Shown here in pieces: positions 48,106 through 60,744 of a stretch of DNA of 64,000 bases. Origin of the DNA: Rotaria socialis (Eukaryota; Rotifera; Eurotatoria; Philodinida; Philodinidae). Under the pieces are notes generated by a model that saw nothing but the letters and a program-made list of their open reading frames with translations, had not been told where the DNA came from and did not search any database. The translations under genes were made by a program, and so were the position numbers. The DNA lies in the NCBI GenBank assembly GCA_905331475.1, contig CAJNYU010000990.1, positions 102,304-166,303 on the forward strand, written 5' to 3'. Numbering within the stretch: position 1 is the first letter of the stretch; each line of letters opens with the position of its first letter.

Positions 48106-48917
48106 AAAATGTCATTTTCCGATGAGGATTCTCTTAGAAAAATTTTATTATCTCAAGAACGAAAGAAAGCATTTCTTCAAAACGGAAATTCAAACAACTG
48201 GGTTTTTGTGTTGCAGGGCATAACTTTCACTCTGCTCTGTGCTACAATTTTCCCTGATATATCAAAATCAATATTATTTATTCGAAAATTTGATTATCAG
48301 AGTTTGCAAGGAAATCAGGAAATGAGTCATAATGCATACTTATTTTAATTGCTTGCAACACTGTACTTAAATAATGCCATATACATAAGAAAACCAATAT
48401 GGCATTATGCATTACACATGAAGAGTATATCTATGAGGTATTTCAGTTTTATTCATAATATAATTCAGTTAAAGATATTGTGTTTGGATCTTGACATGGA
48501 GGACACATATACATTCACATATTTAGTAGAAAAAGTATGCTTTGCAGTAAAACAAATGTGATTTCGAACTCTAAATTATATAATTGATCATTTTCATGCA
48601 TTTTCCGTTATTTTTCATCTTAAACCCATGAAAAGTAATATTCGAATATCACTCAAAGACCTGCCATGTGCATCGTATTATTCTTTTTCTAGCAAGAAGC
48701 ATATATTTACTTGAAGTTTAACTTTTATAACATGGACCACTTCAATTATAACACGTTTTTTTTGTTTTCTTCAAAAAAAACCTAAAACGAAACAAAAATA
48801 TTCATAGCAGCATTTTTCGTTCTGTTCTGTACTTCCCCAAAGAAAAATAATCAAATCTTGCATCGAAATAGGTGATGTGTCATTTTCTAGTTTTTTCATA
48901 TTGCGTAAATCAAAAAC

Positions 48918-51900
48918 ATGTCCTTCTTATCATGTCGTCGGAACTCAATGGCTTTATTGAAACTATATGATCTAGAATCATTAGTGATACATCAGTTACC
49001 TACTCCGACAGATCAAGACACATCCATATCAAATGTAGAAAAAAATGAGCACAACGACTGGAAAGTAAGCTAAGCAACGGTTGCATTTCGAAGCATATTT
49101 GAAATTATTCAGAATAATAAGACTAGGATATCATATGCAGAAAGATTTTATTTGAAAAACTGCTCACGTTGATCTAATAGTACATTTAACAGTGTTCTCA
49201 TTTTACATTCTTAGACTCACACATCTCCACCAAAGCTGAATTTTGAAGATTTACCAAACGAATTGTTACTTTTCATTTTTCAATTTTTACCGATCATTGA
49301 TTTACAGCGTGCCTTCTACAATTTAAATTTACGTATAAATACAATTTGTTATTCCCAAGAATTTAAATTGGACTTAACAAGTTTAAAGCCTGCATTTGAC
49401 TATTATTGTTCTAGTGAACAACCATTTGTATCTCAGATCTACAGCTTAAAGTTATCCGACGAATACGATCGCCTGTCATTGTTCAATCAACATATTGATA
49501 TTAGTCATTTCCATCACTTAAGAGCAATAACGATCCGACAACCGTCTCCAGAAAATCTTGGTATGAACTATTGTGTATCCTAATTCTAACCTATTAACCT
49601 TGACTTGTTTAATTTAGATCAAATATTGTCGAAATTACATTTGTTAACAGAATTGTCTTATTTGAATATTTACGGTGCATTAATACAATCACCACATATA
49701 ACAACAGCACTATTTTCGATTCGATCATTAAAATGCTTGATTTTATACTCATTTGATCCAATTGTATTGGATTTTACGGACATTACGATTTGTGCTTGGA
49801 CTAAACTTGAATATTTAGAATTGCATAGTTGTTATATGACGAGTTTCTTAGAATTAATCAAATATATAGGTCCAAATGTTAAACGAATGAAAATACATAT
49901 AAATTATAAGCGTCGTGAAAATCCGGCATCAATCGATGAGCAAATAATCAATAATCTACTAAGTGGTGATGGTGGACGTTTTGAAATACCCAGTAAGTTA
50001 AACAGAAGCTTAAGTTTCCTTTTCATAGCTGAGCATCATACGTGAGTAATACATTCTTGTCAATATGAGATTTTCATTATAAACTGACCTCACTCTATGA
50101 TAGATATCATTCCTCAGTACTAGTAAAAACGTGGGACTAATATATGCGTACGAAATTTGCATTTACTGTAATCATGAAGCTGAGAAAAACTGTTATTAAC
50201 TGATACAGAGAATGGGATTGTGAGCGAATCGGATATATATATAGCCAAAGCGGTGAAAAAACGAGGGATATTGCGTAGACAATAATAGTGTTCGTAATTT
50301 CAATTCGTCTCTTACTGATTACATTTAGTTGCGCTGATACTATTGAGAAAAGGTGTTGCAGCTGAATATTGTATAAACATACCTGAAACTATACTACTAT
50401 CTTATATGAAAACCAAGATCTGCTTCAATATAGATTATAAACTTCAAACGACTGTTTGCTGACGAATCAGGGCGCTTCATCACAACTAGTTGCATGTAGC
50501 ATAAAAACTGACTTGATTCAGTTCAAATGACTCCAGTGATTCACTGCTTGTACGTCCGACTCTAGTCGTATAGATGAACTCAAGCTTTTTCTCAAATATT
50601 TTCAATTTGGTTCTGTTTTAGTATCTTTAAATCGTCTTGATATGTCGTTTTATTATTTATCATTGACCGACTTTCATCTCGTTCTAAAACTATTTCCCAA
50701 TCTAAGACATTTAGCATTTTCAACGTCGACTTTCGATATGAACTTTGCTTCGGCAACAATGTGGTACGAGTTTATTACGAACAATCTTTTAGAATTAAAA
50801 AAGTTTCAATTCTATACACAAGTTACTGGTAAGTCTCGTATCGCTCAATATTCGCTAGTACATATAAATTGTAACATTCATTTTTGTGTTGAGGCGATGC
50901 TGCTCAACGATGTCCAGCACCCGGATTAGTTGAGTTATTCAACGAAAATCATGATAAATGGATTCAAGGTCCTGTCATTATGAATTACAATCATCCTCTT
51001 AAGCCACCAACTTTAGAATTCTATACTTATTCACAATCTGCATGGAAAGGAAAATATTATGCAGAGTTTTATGGCAATGAAACGTACATATCAACAAAAA
51101 GTAATATAATGGATATATATGACAATGCAAAGACATTGCGGATTACACTAAATGATAATAATAATGAACAACTGACGTTATTAAATCAAAACAAAGCAAA
51201 TTATCCAAAAGTAACAACAATCAGACTTCATTCACAAATGACACGAAGTGCAAGAGAAAACGATTCCATGAACAGGTAGGAGCTAATCACTTCTTCACGG
51301 TATATTTTATGATTTCGTTCCAATGTAAATGCGTGAATATGCTAGAAAACAACACTACAGTGCGTCAGTAACTAAGTGTTTCTGTCTTAATTGGTAGATC
51401 TTGTACTGAAAATTCTTTTTTTAATGTGGAAACATATTCACATATGAATAAAAACTTTTTTCAATCCTTTTCTCGTTGTTTAGCTTAATTTGTTCTGACT
51501 TGAAGATGTGTTTTGCTGATTTGTCGAAAATCACCGGACTCGATATTCCGGTAAATCAACCGACGAATTTTAATTTTCCTTCAAGAACATTGGTACGCCG
51601 CCTTCTCTGTATAATGCCGAAAATCAGTCGACTGTCTTTACCCTACAGCTACCTATTGGATTTGTTCAAAGCACCACTTGTTATTCACATGCTTAAAAAA
51701 AGGATTGACTCCGTTTCGATTACATTTAATAGTGATCCCCCACTATTACAAGATATAAATGTGTTTTTGGATGGATTCTCGACCAATCTACGATATCTGT
51801 ACATGATTGTTGATACTACTTTTCCAGTCGACAATTTTTATGCTATTTTACCTTCAATACTTGATGGCAAATTCACCAAATTACGTTTTTTTTCATTAAA

Positions 51901-52054
51901 ACTGTCAAAATTACAAGGAGCACCACAAACATTCAGTACTGAATTTAAGCTATGGCTGAAAGTCTGTTTGACTATCATGATAAAGAATGATAAAAAACGA
52001 TCAAGTGCAATTGAATTTAATATTAAAGACAGTGAATTTGCCGCTGCTTTTTGA
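48918..52054 (+). CDS. F-box protein of the expanded rotifer type
   Basis: Six exons, 48918-49064, 49215-49560, 49618-49992, 50622-50828, 50894-51275 and 51484-52054, join in frame to 675 residues. The F-box lies at about residues 57-97 (NFEDLPNELLLFIFQFLP, LQRAFYNLN), predicting binding to SKP1 in an SCF ubiquitin ligase. The rest is leucine-rich and repetitive (LSYLNIYG, LKCLILYS, LEYLELHS, LRHLAFSTS), as in the large lineage-specific F-box families of bdelloids, and presumably recognises substrates. Intron 3 is long (629 bp) and AT-rich. No transmembrane or catalytic segment. Confidence 0.9.
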
Positions 52055-53029
52055 GGGAGATAAATATCTATATTGTTATAAACCAGAAATTGGAAATGTT
52101 TCAAATATATACGGATGTATATATTCTAATCCGATACGAATGTTTAACTGAGAGCAAGGAATCGAATTGGCGTGGAAAATGAAGGAGAAATTTGTTTAAA
52201 AATAAAATTTCTAACCAACAAAATAACAACTTTTGTCGCAATATATTACAAAATCATCGTTAAGTGATGAACGACGTTTTGAAGAAATGTAAAGATTGAT
52301 GGAGTTTTGTTTCATTTTCCTAAACTCATAGAATTATACAAATAATTATATGCAATTGCTCTTTGTTCAAATCTAAGTTGATTGTTTTTTTAAAATTGCT
52401 CAAATGAACTTTTCAACAGTAGCATCATACTATAATTGATATTAATGAGGGGTCTGTCACGTAAACGGATCCTTTTCTATCTTGCAAAGTCAAAAGAAAA
52501 GAAAACAAGAATAAATAGTGCAGCATAAAAGTGGAAAAAATCTCATTGATTCACCGACATCTTCATATAGTATACAGTCGAAGTTACTTGCCTGACTAAT
52601 AAACAGTAGTTTTTAAATCTCTTTCATGTCACCATTAGGTGTGTGTGATGGATTCACCTGTTATACACTCATCGCTGGGAGCAGTGCCTCTCTTTACCAC
52701 TATTCTCTTTCTTTCGTTGTTCTCTTTCTCTCTCTTTCGAGCACATATGAATACCCTTGTTCAACTGTTGCTCATCAGCCATTCTTAACTCAATCTTCTT
52801 CTCCTATCATTTTACTCCATTTTTCGTTGTAATCCTTCCATAATATATGAAAGAATAAACCACAAGTAACTCAAAACCGTTACAGTGTAGTTCTTTACTG
52901 TTACTTAATGGAAATTAAATGTATTCATTAAAAATTAAAAATTAAATGAATCCTTTATCTTTAGAGAATAAAAGCAAAGTTAGGAATAAAGAATTCTTTT
53001 TTTTTGAACAATAGTTTGGTGATATGTGC

Positions 53030-53330
53030 CCTCGGTCGACTAATCCGACAACGAATCCTATAGAAACTTGATAATATCCTACCATCCGATACAATTCTAT
53101 TGGATTCCGGGTCGAGGAATAGATGCCGGATCCGTCAGTCAGATTCCGTGGAACTTCCGAGGCTATCCAACTGTCGGAACCGATGAAGATTCCGTTAATT
53201 GGATTCTAATTTGGTATCTATATAATCTGATGAATATCCAATAGTGTTCTACTATTGTCATTTACACAAATTCCAATAATCGGATTCCAAATTGGCATTT
53301 AGAAGATCGATACACTTCGTTGGGTTATCG
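53030..53330. repeat. GGATTCC-rich dispersed repeat, second locus
   Basis: GAAACTTGATAATATCCTACC and GGATTCCGGGTCGAGGAATAGA-like sequence match the body of copy A at 44457-44722 (GGAACTTGATAGTATCCTACC-like, GGATCCGGGTCGAGGAATTGA-like), same orientation. Its ends are not defined. Confidence 0.5.
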
Positions 53331-55947
53331 ATGAGTCTGGTTCTTTACACAAAGTATTTCTTTCCTTCAATACACGAGAACATTTGATAAAGAAAACTGT
53401 TACTAGAATCAGCATTTTATTTTTATTTTCCTTCTATGATCTTGTTTAAAGACTGGGGCGCGATGTGCAACGGAACATTTCATCACGACAAACGGAGTCT
53501 GACAAAGATAATTAATTAATACATTAAGAGAATGAGAAATTAATTTTTCCGCTTCGTATAAGTGGATATATCTTCGCTATAGCGCATCGAAGAAACCTCA
53601 TTGCTAGTAAGTTGTTTTTGTTCTTCCATAGAAAAAGCTTTATGTATCATCATTTTCATGAAATTTCTCTTTGTGATGGTTAACAAATGATAATATTTCA
53701 CAACTTATAAGCGATCAGAAAATTTCCTTCTAGATTGGAGTAACGATAGGTTGAAGAAATTAATGCGAGCTTTTCAAAAAAGTGTTAACTTCACACGTAT
53801 CTGTACACTTTTTCTTAGACGTATGCCTTTATACAGGAAGAACGTAAGATAAATAGGCCTTAATAAATAATTACAGTTATGAAAATATCCAGCATTCATC
53901 TTTGCTAAGATTTTAAAAAAGTAGGTTAAACTGTTCTTATTCGAGTAATTCCTAATTGTAGTCATGGGTTTGTATTAATAAGAAAAATTTTAGAATGAAA
54001 TGCCTTCTTCTATTAAAATTCTTTTAGAAAGAGAAGTTATCATATAGTATAAGATTAACCATGTAAATTATGTTGCTATAAATGCTTTAGTCGTGGCTTT
54101 AATATTTAAGTCTATACAAGATTAATTAGCTCATCTAAAAAGACAATATAGTCACTTTTAGCTTTCATTCATAAATGTAATATTAAGTTCCAACGAATAT
54201 ACGAATAGAAATACTGTATCAGAAGTTCTTTTGTCAGTCGATTAGAAATATTACGTACGGATAGTTCGGCCAAAAGAACCATGTTCAACAAGGCATCGTA
54301 AACGACGTATGCATAAGATGAATTTTCTCAAGTTGTGAATTCATGCGTGTTATGAAAGTCACAGCAAAAATACTTTATATTGTAACGTTATATGCGGAGA
54401 GCGTCCAAATTCCATCCGGAGGTGTAATGCTCTCGTTCGAGTGTAACCTATACATAATATTTGGTCTTATGGTGCCATTTATTCTCATCCCATCTATTTC
54501 CTTTATCTTTCTGTCCTTTACGTTTGTCTTTACCTATCGTTCTTCTTTGTTCTCTCAAATGGTTGAGTATTTACGCGTGTGTTTTATATATAATCGATGC
54601 GGTTTATGATTTGAAGAATTAAATAAAGTGTAATACCATCAGCACAGGCATCTCTTCTATCTAAAATCGTCACATATATGATGATCGGGAGAATACTTAT
54701 CATTAATTATATCTTCATAAGAAATGCATTTTCACACTTAAAATCATTTTGTTTTCTACTCAATGCAATATTATAGTAGATAATTATATCAACAAGTCAA
54801 AAACAATCTGTCAAACGAAAATATTCGAAAATTCTGTACTTTTAGAATGAAACACAAAAACAACATACACTACTTCATGATTATTATGTCGCCTGAGAGC
54901 GCTCTCTGGTCAATATTCTTTTTTATACTTAATCGGAGGACGTGATTTTGCGGTAACAGAAGCAGAAATGGACATACGATTGGTCCCAGATATTTCGCAT
55001 TCATGAATGTGCTTATCATGATTTGAAAATAGAAAATAGGAGGAATCTTTTACATTAAAAATACCGAAAAACATATATGCAAAGTATTATATAATTGATG
55101 CTCCTACTGTATGGTTTCGAATATTACTTTGTTATTTCAATTGCGTTAGCGATCCGAGTATTCGAATATAATGAATGTTATTCGCCAAACATATTTAAAG
55201 TGTGAACACACTATACGCATGATATATGTAAAAATTGCGCAATATTTTGTTATTATATAGCAATCCATAATTCTATATTGAGAATGCCTCATCGACTGGT
55301 TAAACATTTTCTTTGCAATACTTTTCGAATATGAGTTTATTTGAGATTTTGTAGCAACCTATTGTTGAGCTGAAGCTAAAGATTCTTATTTTTTGCCAAT
55401 TTAACTCGTTTGGAATCATATTCTGTTATTTCTTTTATATTTGTATAATTAATTTCACCATATATGTTTGTTTCATACACATCATTGACTCAACCAATAG
55501 ATTAAATTCATCTTTCAGTTTTCATGTTAATGTTCCAATCAAACTGAGTATTTATCATTCGATAGTAACTTAGACATGAAAAAGCATCTATTATTGGGTA
55601 TCATTTTAAATAACTCATACATCTACTAGAATTTGATCTCTAAAATTACGAGATAACAGTATCTGAAATACATGCTATATCTATTGCTAGTATTACAGTT
55701 ATTTGGCAACAGCTTTGACACAATCGACCTTTACCTCAGATTATCTGTTCTGTCATTAAAACAAGATGAGCATTCACGTTTTTTATTCATTATATATAAT
55801 AACTTTGTAAGAGAATTAAAACAAATGGTATCGATGCGCAGTGATTCAAATAATAACTAAGCCAAAATCTATGACGTCGACAGGAGTTTTTGAATAATTC
55901 GTTCTTCGATTTTAATGCAATATATGACACCAAATCATGCAATTCAA

Positions 55948-55985
55948 GGGTGTGGGGTGTGTTAATGAAAGGTATACACCCAAAC
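55948..55985. repeat. Short telomere-like hairpin
   Basis: GGGTGTGGGGTGTGTT pairs loosely with ACACCCAAACCC across a short AT-rich loop. Adjacent to the CAT-rich minisatellite. Confidence 0.4.
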
Positions 55986-55989
55986 CCAA

Positions 55990-56570
55990 ATCATCATGGT
56001 CATCATCCTCAGATTCATCACATCAAAATCACCATCGTCATCGTTGTTTTAGAGGCAATAATTTAAAGTCTAACTCATGGATAATCATCATCATCGTTGT
56101 CAGATCCATCACATAATCATCATCTTCAGATTCATCACACCATCATCATCCTCAGATTCATCACATCAAAATCATTATCATCATCATTGTTTTAGAGTTA
56201 ATAGTCTAAAGTCTAGCTCATGGGTTATCATCATCATCATCATCACAATCATCACGTCATCATCATCACTGTCATCACATCATAATCAGCATCAGATTCA
56301 TCACATCAAAATCAGCATCGCCGTCACTGTTTCAGAGATAATAATTTAAAGTCTAGCTCATGGGTAATCATCATCATCATCATCATCACACCAGAATCAT
56401 CACACCAGAATCATCACATCAGAATCATCACATCAGAATCATCACATCAGAATCATCATGGTCATCATCGTTGTGGTCGTAATGATTTAAAGTGTTGCAT
56501 ATGCATTAACATCATAATCATCATTATCATCATCATCGCATGAAAAGCATAATGGTCATGATTCTGTTAC
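55990..56570. repeat. CAT-rich minisatellite with a long period
   Basis: Blocks of TCATCATCA-type triplets alternate with a conserved AATAATTTAAAGTCTAGCTC-like spacer seen near 56050, 56195, 56335 and, diverged, 56485 and 56575. The period is about 140 bp. A shorter CACATCAGAATCAT subarray lies at 56390-56455. Histidine-rich open frames here are composition artefacts. Confidence 0.65.
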
Positions 56571-56816
56571 GTTCAGTGATTTGAAGTATAGCTTTTACGT
56601 TATCAGCTTCATTATTAGAGTCGTGAGGAGACTATCATGGCCCTGATTACTGTTTTTGGAGGGACTCACAATGGATTGTGTGGTATGCGTGTTCGGTCAA
56701 GTTTTTTTTTTTAAAAATAGCGAGAGCAATGCTAGCTGTACAATCGTGTTTGATGTCTGGTATACTTGTGTATTATACGTTGAAGTATTTATGTAAAATC
56801 AACAGACATCTAAGTG

Positions 56817-58196
56817 CACTGTAAAAAAAATCGTAGAATACTAAGCCCTAGTACTAAAAAAAAGGTTTCATAAACCTTTAAGGGTTTATTATTACACACT
56901 TGCATTGAAGGGTTTATTATGATACTCTTGTGTGGAAGCGTTTATTATTATACACTTGTGTGGAAGAGTTTATTATTGTACCCTTGCATAAAATAGTTTT
57001 TTCCGCTAAAAAAGTTGAAATCAGACAAGTCATACATATATACCAAATGACGTTGACTTTTCTGGTTGATGACACTATTCACCAAGTATTTTTGTGATTA
57101 GATAGGAAATCGTACAATAGAAACAAAGATTAATAAAAAACACAATAACTTTAGCTCTCTCTATGTTGCAATAGTTTGTAATTTCATATCAAAAGATTAT
57201 CATTCTCCATTAATTAGATCAGCCTGAAAAACAAAATAAAACTATGTTCTATGTAGGTGAGGCTCCTATAAAAAAACGTTAGTTTTTATTCACAAATCTT
57301 GACGAATTTCATCAGTAAGTCTAAAAATTGTATGCAATTATTATTTTTTTGAATCAGCCGCTTTTGATTTAACTTTTTCCAAGCGATCCGATCAAATGTA
57401 AGCATTACTTTTTATATATGTTTATTGTTTTCTTTTCAGTCTTTTAGTTGGATAGAGTAGAAAATTGAAAATCATAGGTAAATATAATTGTTTTTATTAA
57501 AATTATTGTTCTTAATCTTTTAGTTCAATTTCACATTGGAAAATCTAGGTAAGTAAAATCTTTCTACCTTAATTATTGTTTTATCCTTTTAGTTCTATTT
57601 GGAATTGAAAATCGTAAGTAGGTATAATTTTATTCTTAGAATTATTCCTTTTAATGTTTTAGTTAAATACAGAAGTGAAAATTCTAGTTAAGTATAATTT
57701 TTGCATTTAAATTATTCCTTTTTTTTTCTTTCAATCAATTTTTAATCCAAAATCGAACGAAGTATAATTTTTCATTAAATAATTCTTATTTTTATTCTTT
57801 TAGTGAAGCAACAACTTCAGAAACAAACATAAGTATAGTTTTATCTACATATTTATGATCTTTATTCTTTTAGTGTAAAATTCGAAATTGCAATCACAAG
57901 TAAGTATACTTTTCTTTAAATAATTCTTATTTTTATTTTTTTAGTAGAAAAGCTGATTCAAAATCATAGGTAGTTATTATTTTAAAAAAATAATGTTTTT
58001 AATTTTTCTCAAATAGATTTGCTTCGATGAATCATTCAACTGAACATGGTTTTTGGCTAAAACTAAGTTTCCCGAAAGCCGTTAGAAGGGTATTTGAAAG
58101 GGTTTAGTAAGATACTAAACCATTCTATATACCCTTCTATAAACCCTTTTGAAAGATTTATCAAAGGGTTTATTATTCTACGTTATTTTTGCAGTG
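56817..58196. mobile_element. CACTG-ended non-autonomous element, second copy type
   Basis: Begins CACTGTAAAAAAAATCGTAG and ends TTATTCTACGTTATTTTTGC-AGTG; inside each end lie AAACC / GGGTTTATTA motifs. The 1.4-kb interior (57440-58000) repeats units like TTCTTTTAGT..AAAATC..AAGTATAAT. These are related, in inverse orientation, to the array in the element at 44240. No coding capacity seen. Confidence 0.6.
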
Positions 58197-58698
58197 TGGT
58201 TGAGAGAGGTTTTTTGTTAAAGTTTGAGCGATTCGTTGTTGGATTCGTTTAACCAGTGTTTTGGAAGTGATGATGGGCGTTTGTTGTTCAGAATGAGTGA
58301 CATAGGGTTTTATGTTTTATTACTGTTGGATGATAGGATTGGTTTTCAGTAGGATGAAAAGTATTTCAAGTAGGCTTTCCTTCTGTGTCGGTTAAAACGG
58401 GTTGTCTGTCAAAGGCATTATGGGAAACCACTTGGTGGGTTGGGTTTTGTGAGTTGTATATTAAGTGACTCTGGGCAGTCATGAATAATTTCATTTCATT
58501 CCGTCGCTTTTCTATAGCAGGTTGTGGATTATTCACGGAATTGGTAATAATCAAGATCTCTATAATGCGGGTTTGGTACACCGGGAAGTAGATTAAGGAG
58601 GTAGATTGGGAAGATTTATGTTTTGGGTACTGTATGGTAGTGAGAATAACTTCGCTTATCGGAAGGTGCAGAATGGATTGTGATGGAAAAGATTGTCA

Positions 58699-60485
58699 GC
58701 GCAGCCCCGTTGGGGCTAAAATGTGGAACTCACATATTTCGATCAATTAGATACTGATCAAATAGAAGTTTTATTTTTTCAGTGTAGTGAGATCATATTT
58801 TGTTCAAAAATAGGATAATAAAACCTTTTTAACATTTGAAGTTTATTGGATCTATCAATAGGGAATATTACTAGAGAGAACGTATGAAAAACTTTTTGTT
58901 TAAAATATGTCAGTATGCTGAAGTGTTTAATGGTTTCATTGAGAAATATTGTGAGTGATAATAGTTCAAACAGTATTTATGATATAGCTGTCAATATTGT
59001 TGAGAAATTTATATTTTTTCGTATTACCAGGTGAGAAATCGATACATGTTTTCATAAACGAAAATTTGATAAAAGCTTCCCAGTGGATGGAAAAGTTCCG
59101 AATTGTAAATACACTAAAGTGGGCTCAAGCTCTAGAATAAGGTATTCGTGTGAGAAAAAAAGGATTAAAATCTTCATCTGTTTATTGTAGGTGGTAGAAG
59201 TAACGAATGTAATAGTAGCATAAACTAGTTACTAGCTTCTGTAGCGGTAGCATACACTGGTTGCGAACGTCTTTAATAATAATAAAATATAATACTGTCG
59301 TAACTATGGGCTATAATAATAAAAATATGCGCTATTATCGTAACTATGGACTATAATAATAAAAACGACAGATTTTGATGATTAATTAGAGGCTAAATCC
59401 TAATTATAATGATTTCTAATTAGTGAAACTAGATTTTTATTACTGATGTGAGTAGTGGTGAACATAGGCAATCCATCTGTATAAAAATTTTATCTAATCA
59501 GTGCACCGAAGTGTTAGTTTTTTTATTTTTTATGTCTGTAATGGAGAGGGGGTGGGGGTGGGCTACAGGGGAGCCGCAAAAACCTAACAATTCAACTTAC
59601 ACTCACTATTTTCTTCGAAAATATATGTGAGTTCCACAAAATGGTGTAATTGAACGTGTGCAGCATAGGGCTGAGACTTTAACTTTGTTGTAGAAATTTA
59701 AGTTTTAGTGGTATTTCTAACTTTAAGTTATAATGTTTAAGTAGTACACTTTAAAACTTTATCTTCAATTAAAATGAATGAAATTTTTATATCTTAATAG
59801 GATAGTGTATCATTATCCTCTGTCTACTCATAACGAACTGTAGCCCACAATTTTAAAGCACTTTAACTTTAGCTTTACTTTTGAAGTAGTTAAAGTAGAC
59901 TAAATTAAAGAAATCATCAATAACATTTCTGAGAAGTATGTTTATTCGCTTATCGTGGAAATGCCAGGAGATTCTTTGATTTTAATTGACAAATTGCTCT
60001 GTTTTTATTGTCAGTTTCTTTAATTTCGTCCACATCCACTGTTTAAAAATCAAAGTTAATGTTAAAGTGTACTACTTTAAAACCTTAATACTTTTGTGGA
60101 ACTCACATATATTTTCGAAGAAAATAGTGAGTGTAAGTTTACAAGCGAGATTTTTGCGGCTCTCCACCGCTTCCCATTGCAGACATTAATTAAAAATTGT
60201 GCTAATTAGAATCTTGACTAATTAGTCTGCTATTCCTTTCTTTTTTAATTACAGACTACACGAAAAACCAATGCTTACCCATTACAGACCATAGAAACTA
60301 GTCGCTGCCACTGTTAAATATACGAGCTAACAATTAATACTCCATTACAGACATAAGCAAATAGACAATGACCTAATTATAGGTTTTGGAAATCAAGATA
60401 GATCTTTCAGATGAACTATTTTGGATTGTTTTAGTAAGCCTAAGGATATATGTAAGTTGCACATTTTAGCTCCAAAGGGGCTGCG
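58699..60485. mobile_element. Outer inverted-repeat element
   Basis: The left arm GCGCAGCCCCGTTGGGGCTA, AAATGTGGAACTCACATAT is matched in inverse at about 60446-60485 (ATATGTAAGTTGCACATTTT, AGCTCCAAAGGGGCTGCG). A second inverted-repeat element lies inside. The interval holds a two-copy tandem of CGTAACTATGGACTATAATA near 59285-59370. No coding. Confidence 0.5.
59532..60186. mobile_element. Inner inverted-repeat element with about 75-bp arms
   Basis: The left arm starts ATGTCTGTAATGG and contains GAGCCGCAAAAA and ACACTCACTATTTTCTTCG, AAAATATATGTGAGTTCCAC. The right arm (about 60090-60186) is its inverse. The terminal motif ATTACAGAC recurs at about 60250, 60280 and 60343 beyond the right end, suggesting earlier nested insertions. 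No coding. Confidence 0.55.
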
Positions 60486-60744
60486 ATAACAAGGTTTTTC
60501 AAGCTGTTTTTAATGTTAAAGTACAATCTCTAGTGCAGAATTGTCTTTTCGTGAGCTCTGTATAAGTTGGTGATATAAATAGCGAAAATCACCCGGATTT
60601 ATATTTACTGGTGTCGGATTTTGTATGGGAGGCTCTGAAATGTGTGAATATGATCAGAGATTTATGAGTGTTTTTGAACTTCGAATGTGCAAATAATCAT
60701 AACCATTGTATGGGTAAGTCCGAATGTCAGAAATTAGAAGATTT

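Larger units (their letters stand above)
47416..48917. other. Intergenic repeats upstream of the F-box gene
   Basis: Contains the GGCAGG hairpin (47555-47635), a foldback unit (about 47820-48105) and a 12-bp-stem hairpin ATAATGCCATAT / ATATGGCATTAT (about 48370-48410). The small frame at 48109-48348 has no splice partners or domain. The last 200 bp probably hold the F-box promoter. Confidence 0.5.
52055..56816. other. Long intergenic region without a recognisable gene
   Basis: Mostly AT-rich unique sequence. Holds a GGATTCC-rich repeat (53030-53330), a pyrimidine-rich stretch (52680-52745, CTTTC / CTCTC runs), a similar pyrimidine-rich stretch near 54480-54560, a telomere-like hairpin (about 55948-55985) and the CAT-rich minisatellite. 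Reading frames at 52626-52832 and 54343-54609 come from the pyrimidine-rich stretches and are not called. Confidence 0.5.

Noticed and set aside
48109..48348. 79-codon frame upstream of the F-box gene
   Set aside because: No domain, no splice junction into the F-box exons, and it begins at the edge of a foldback repeat.
54343..54609. 88-codon frame with hydrophobic stretches
   Set aside because: Comes from a pyrimidine-rich tract; no splice partners, no family resemblance, similar in style to the tract at 52680.
56077..56349. Histidine/serine-rich open frame
   Set aside because: Translation of the CAT-rich minisatellite; composition artefact.
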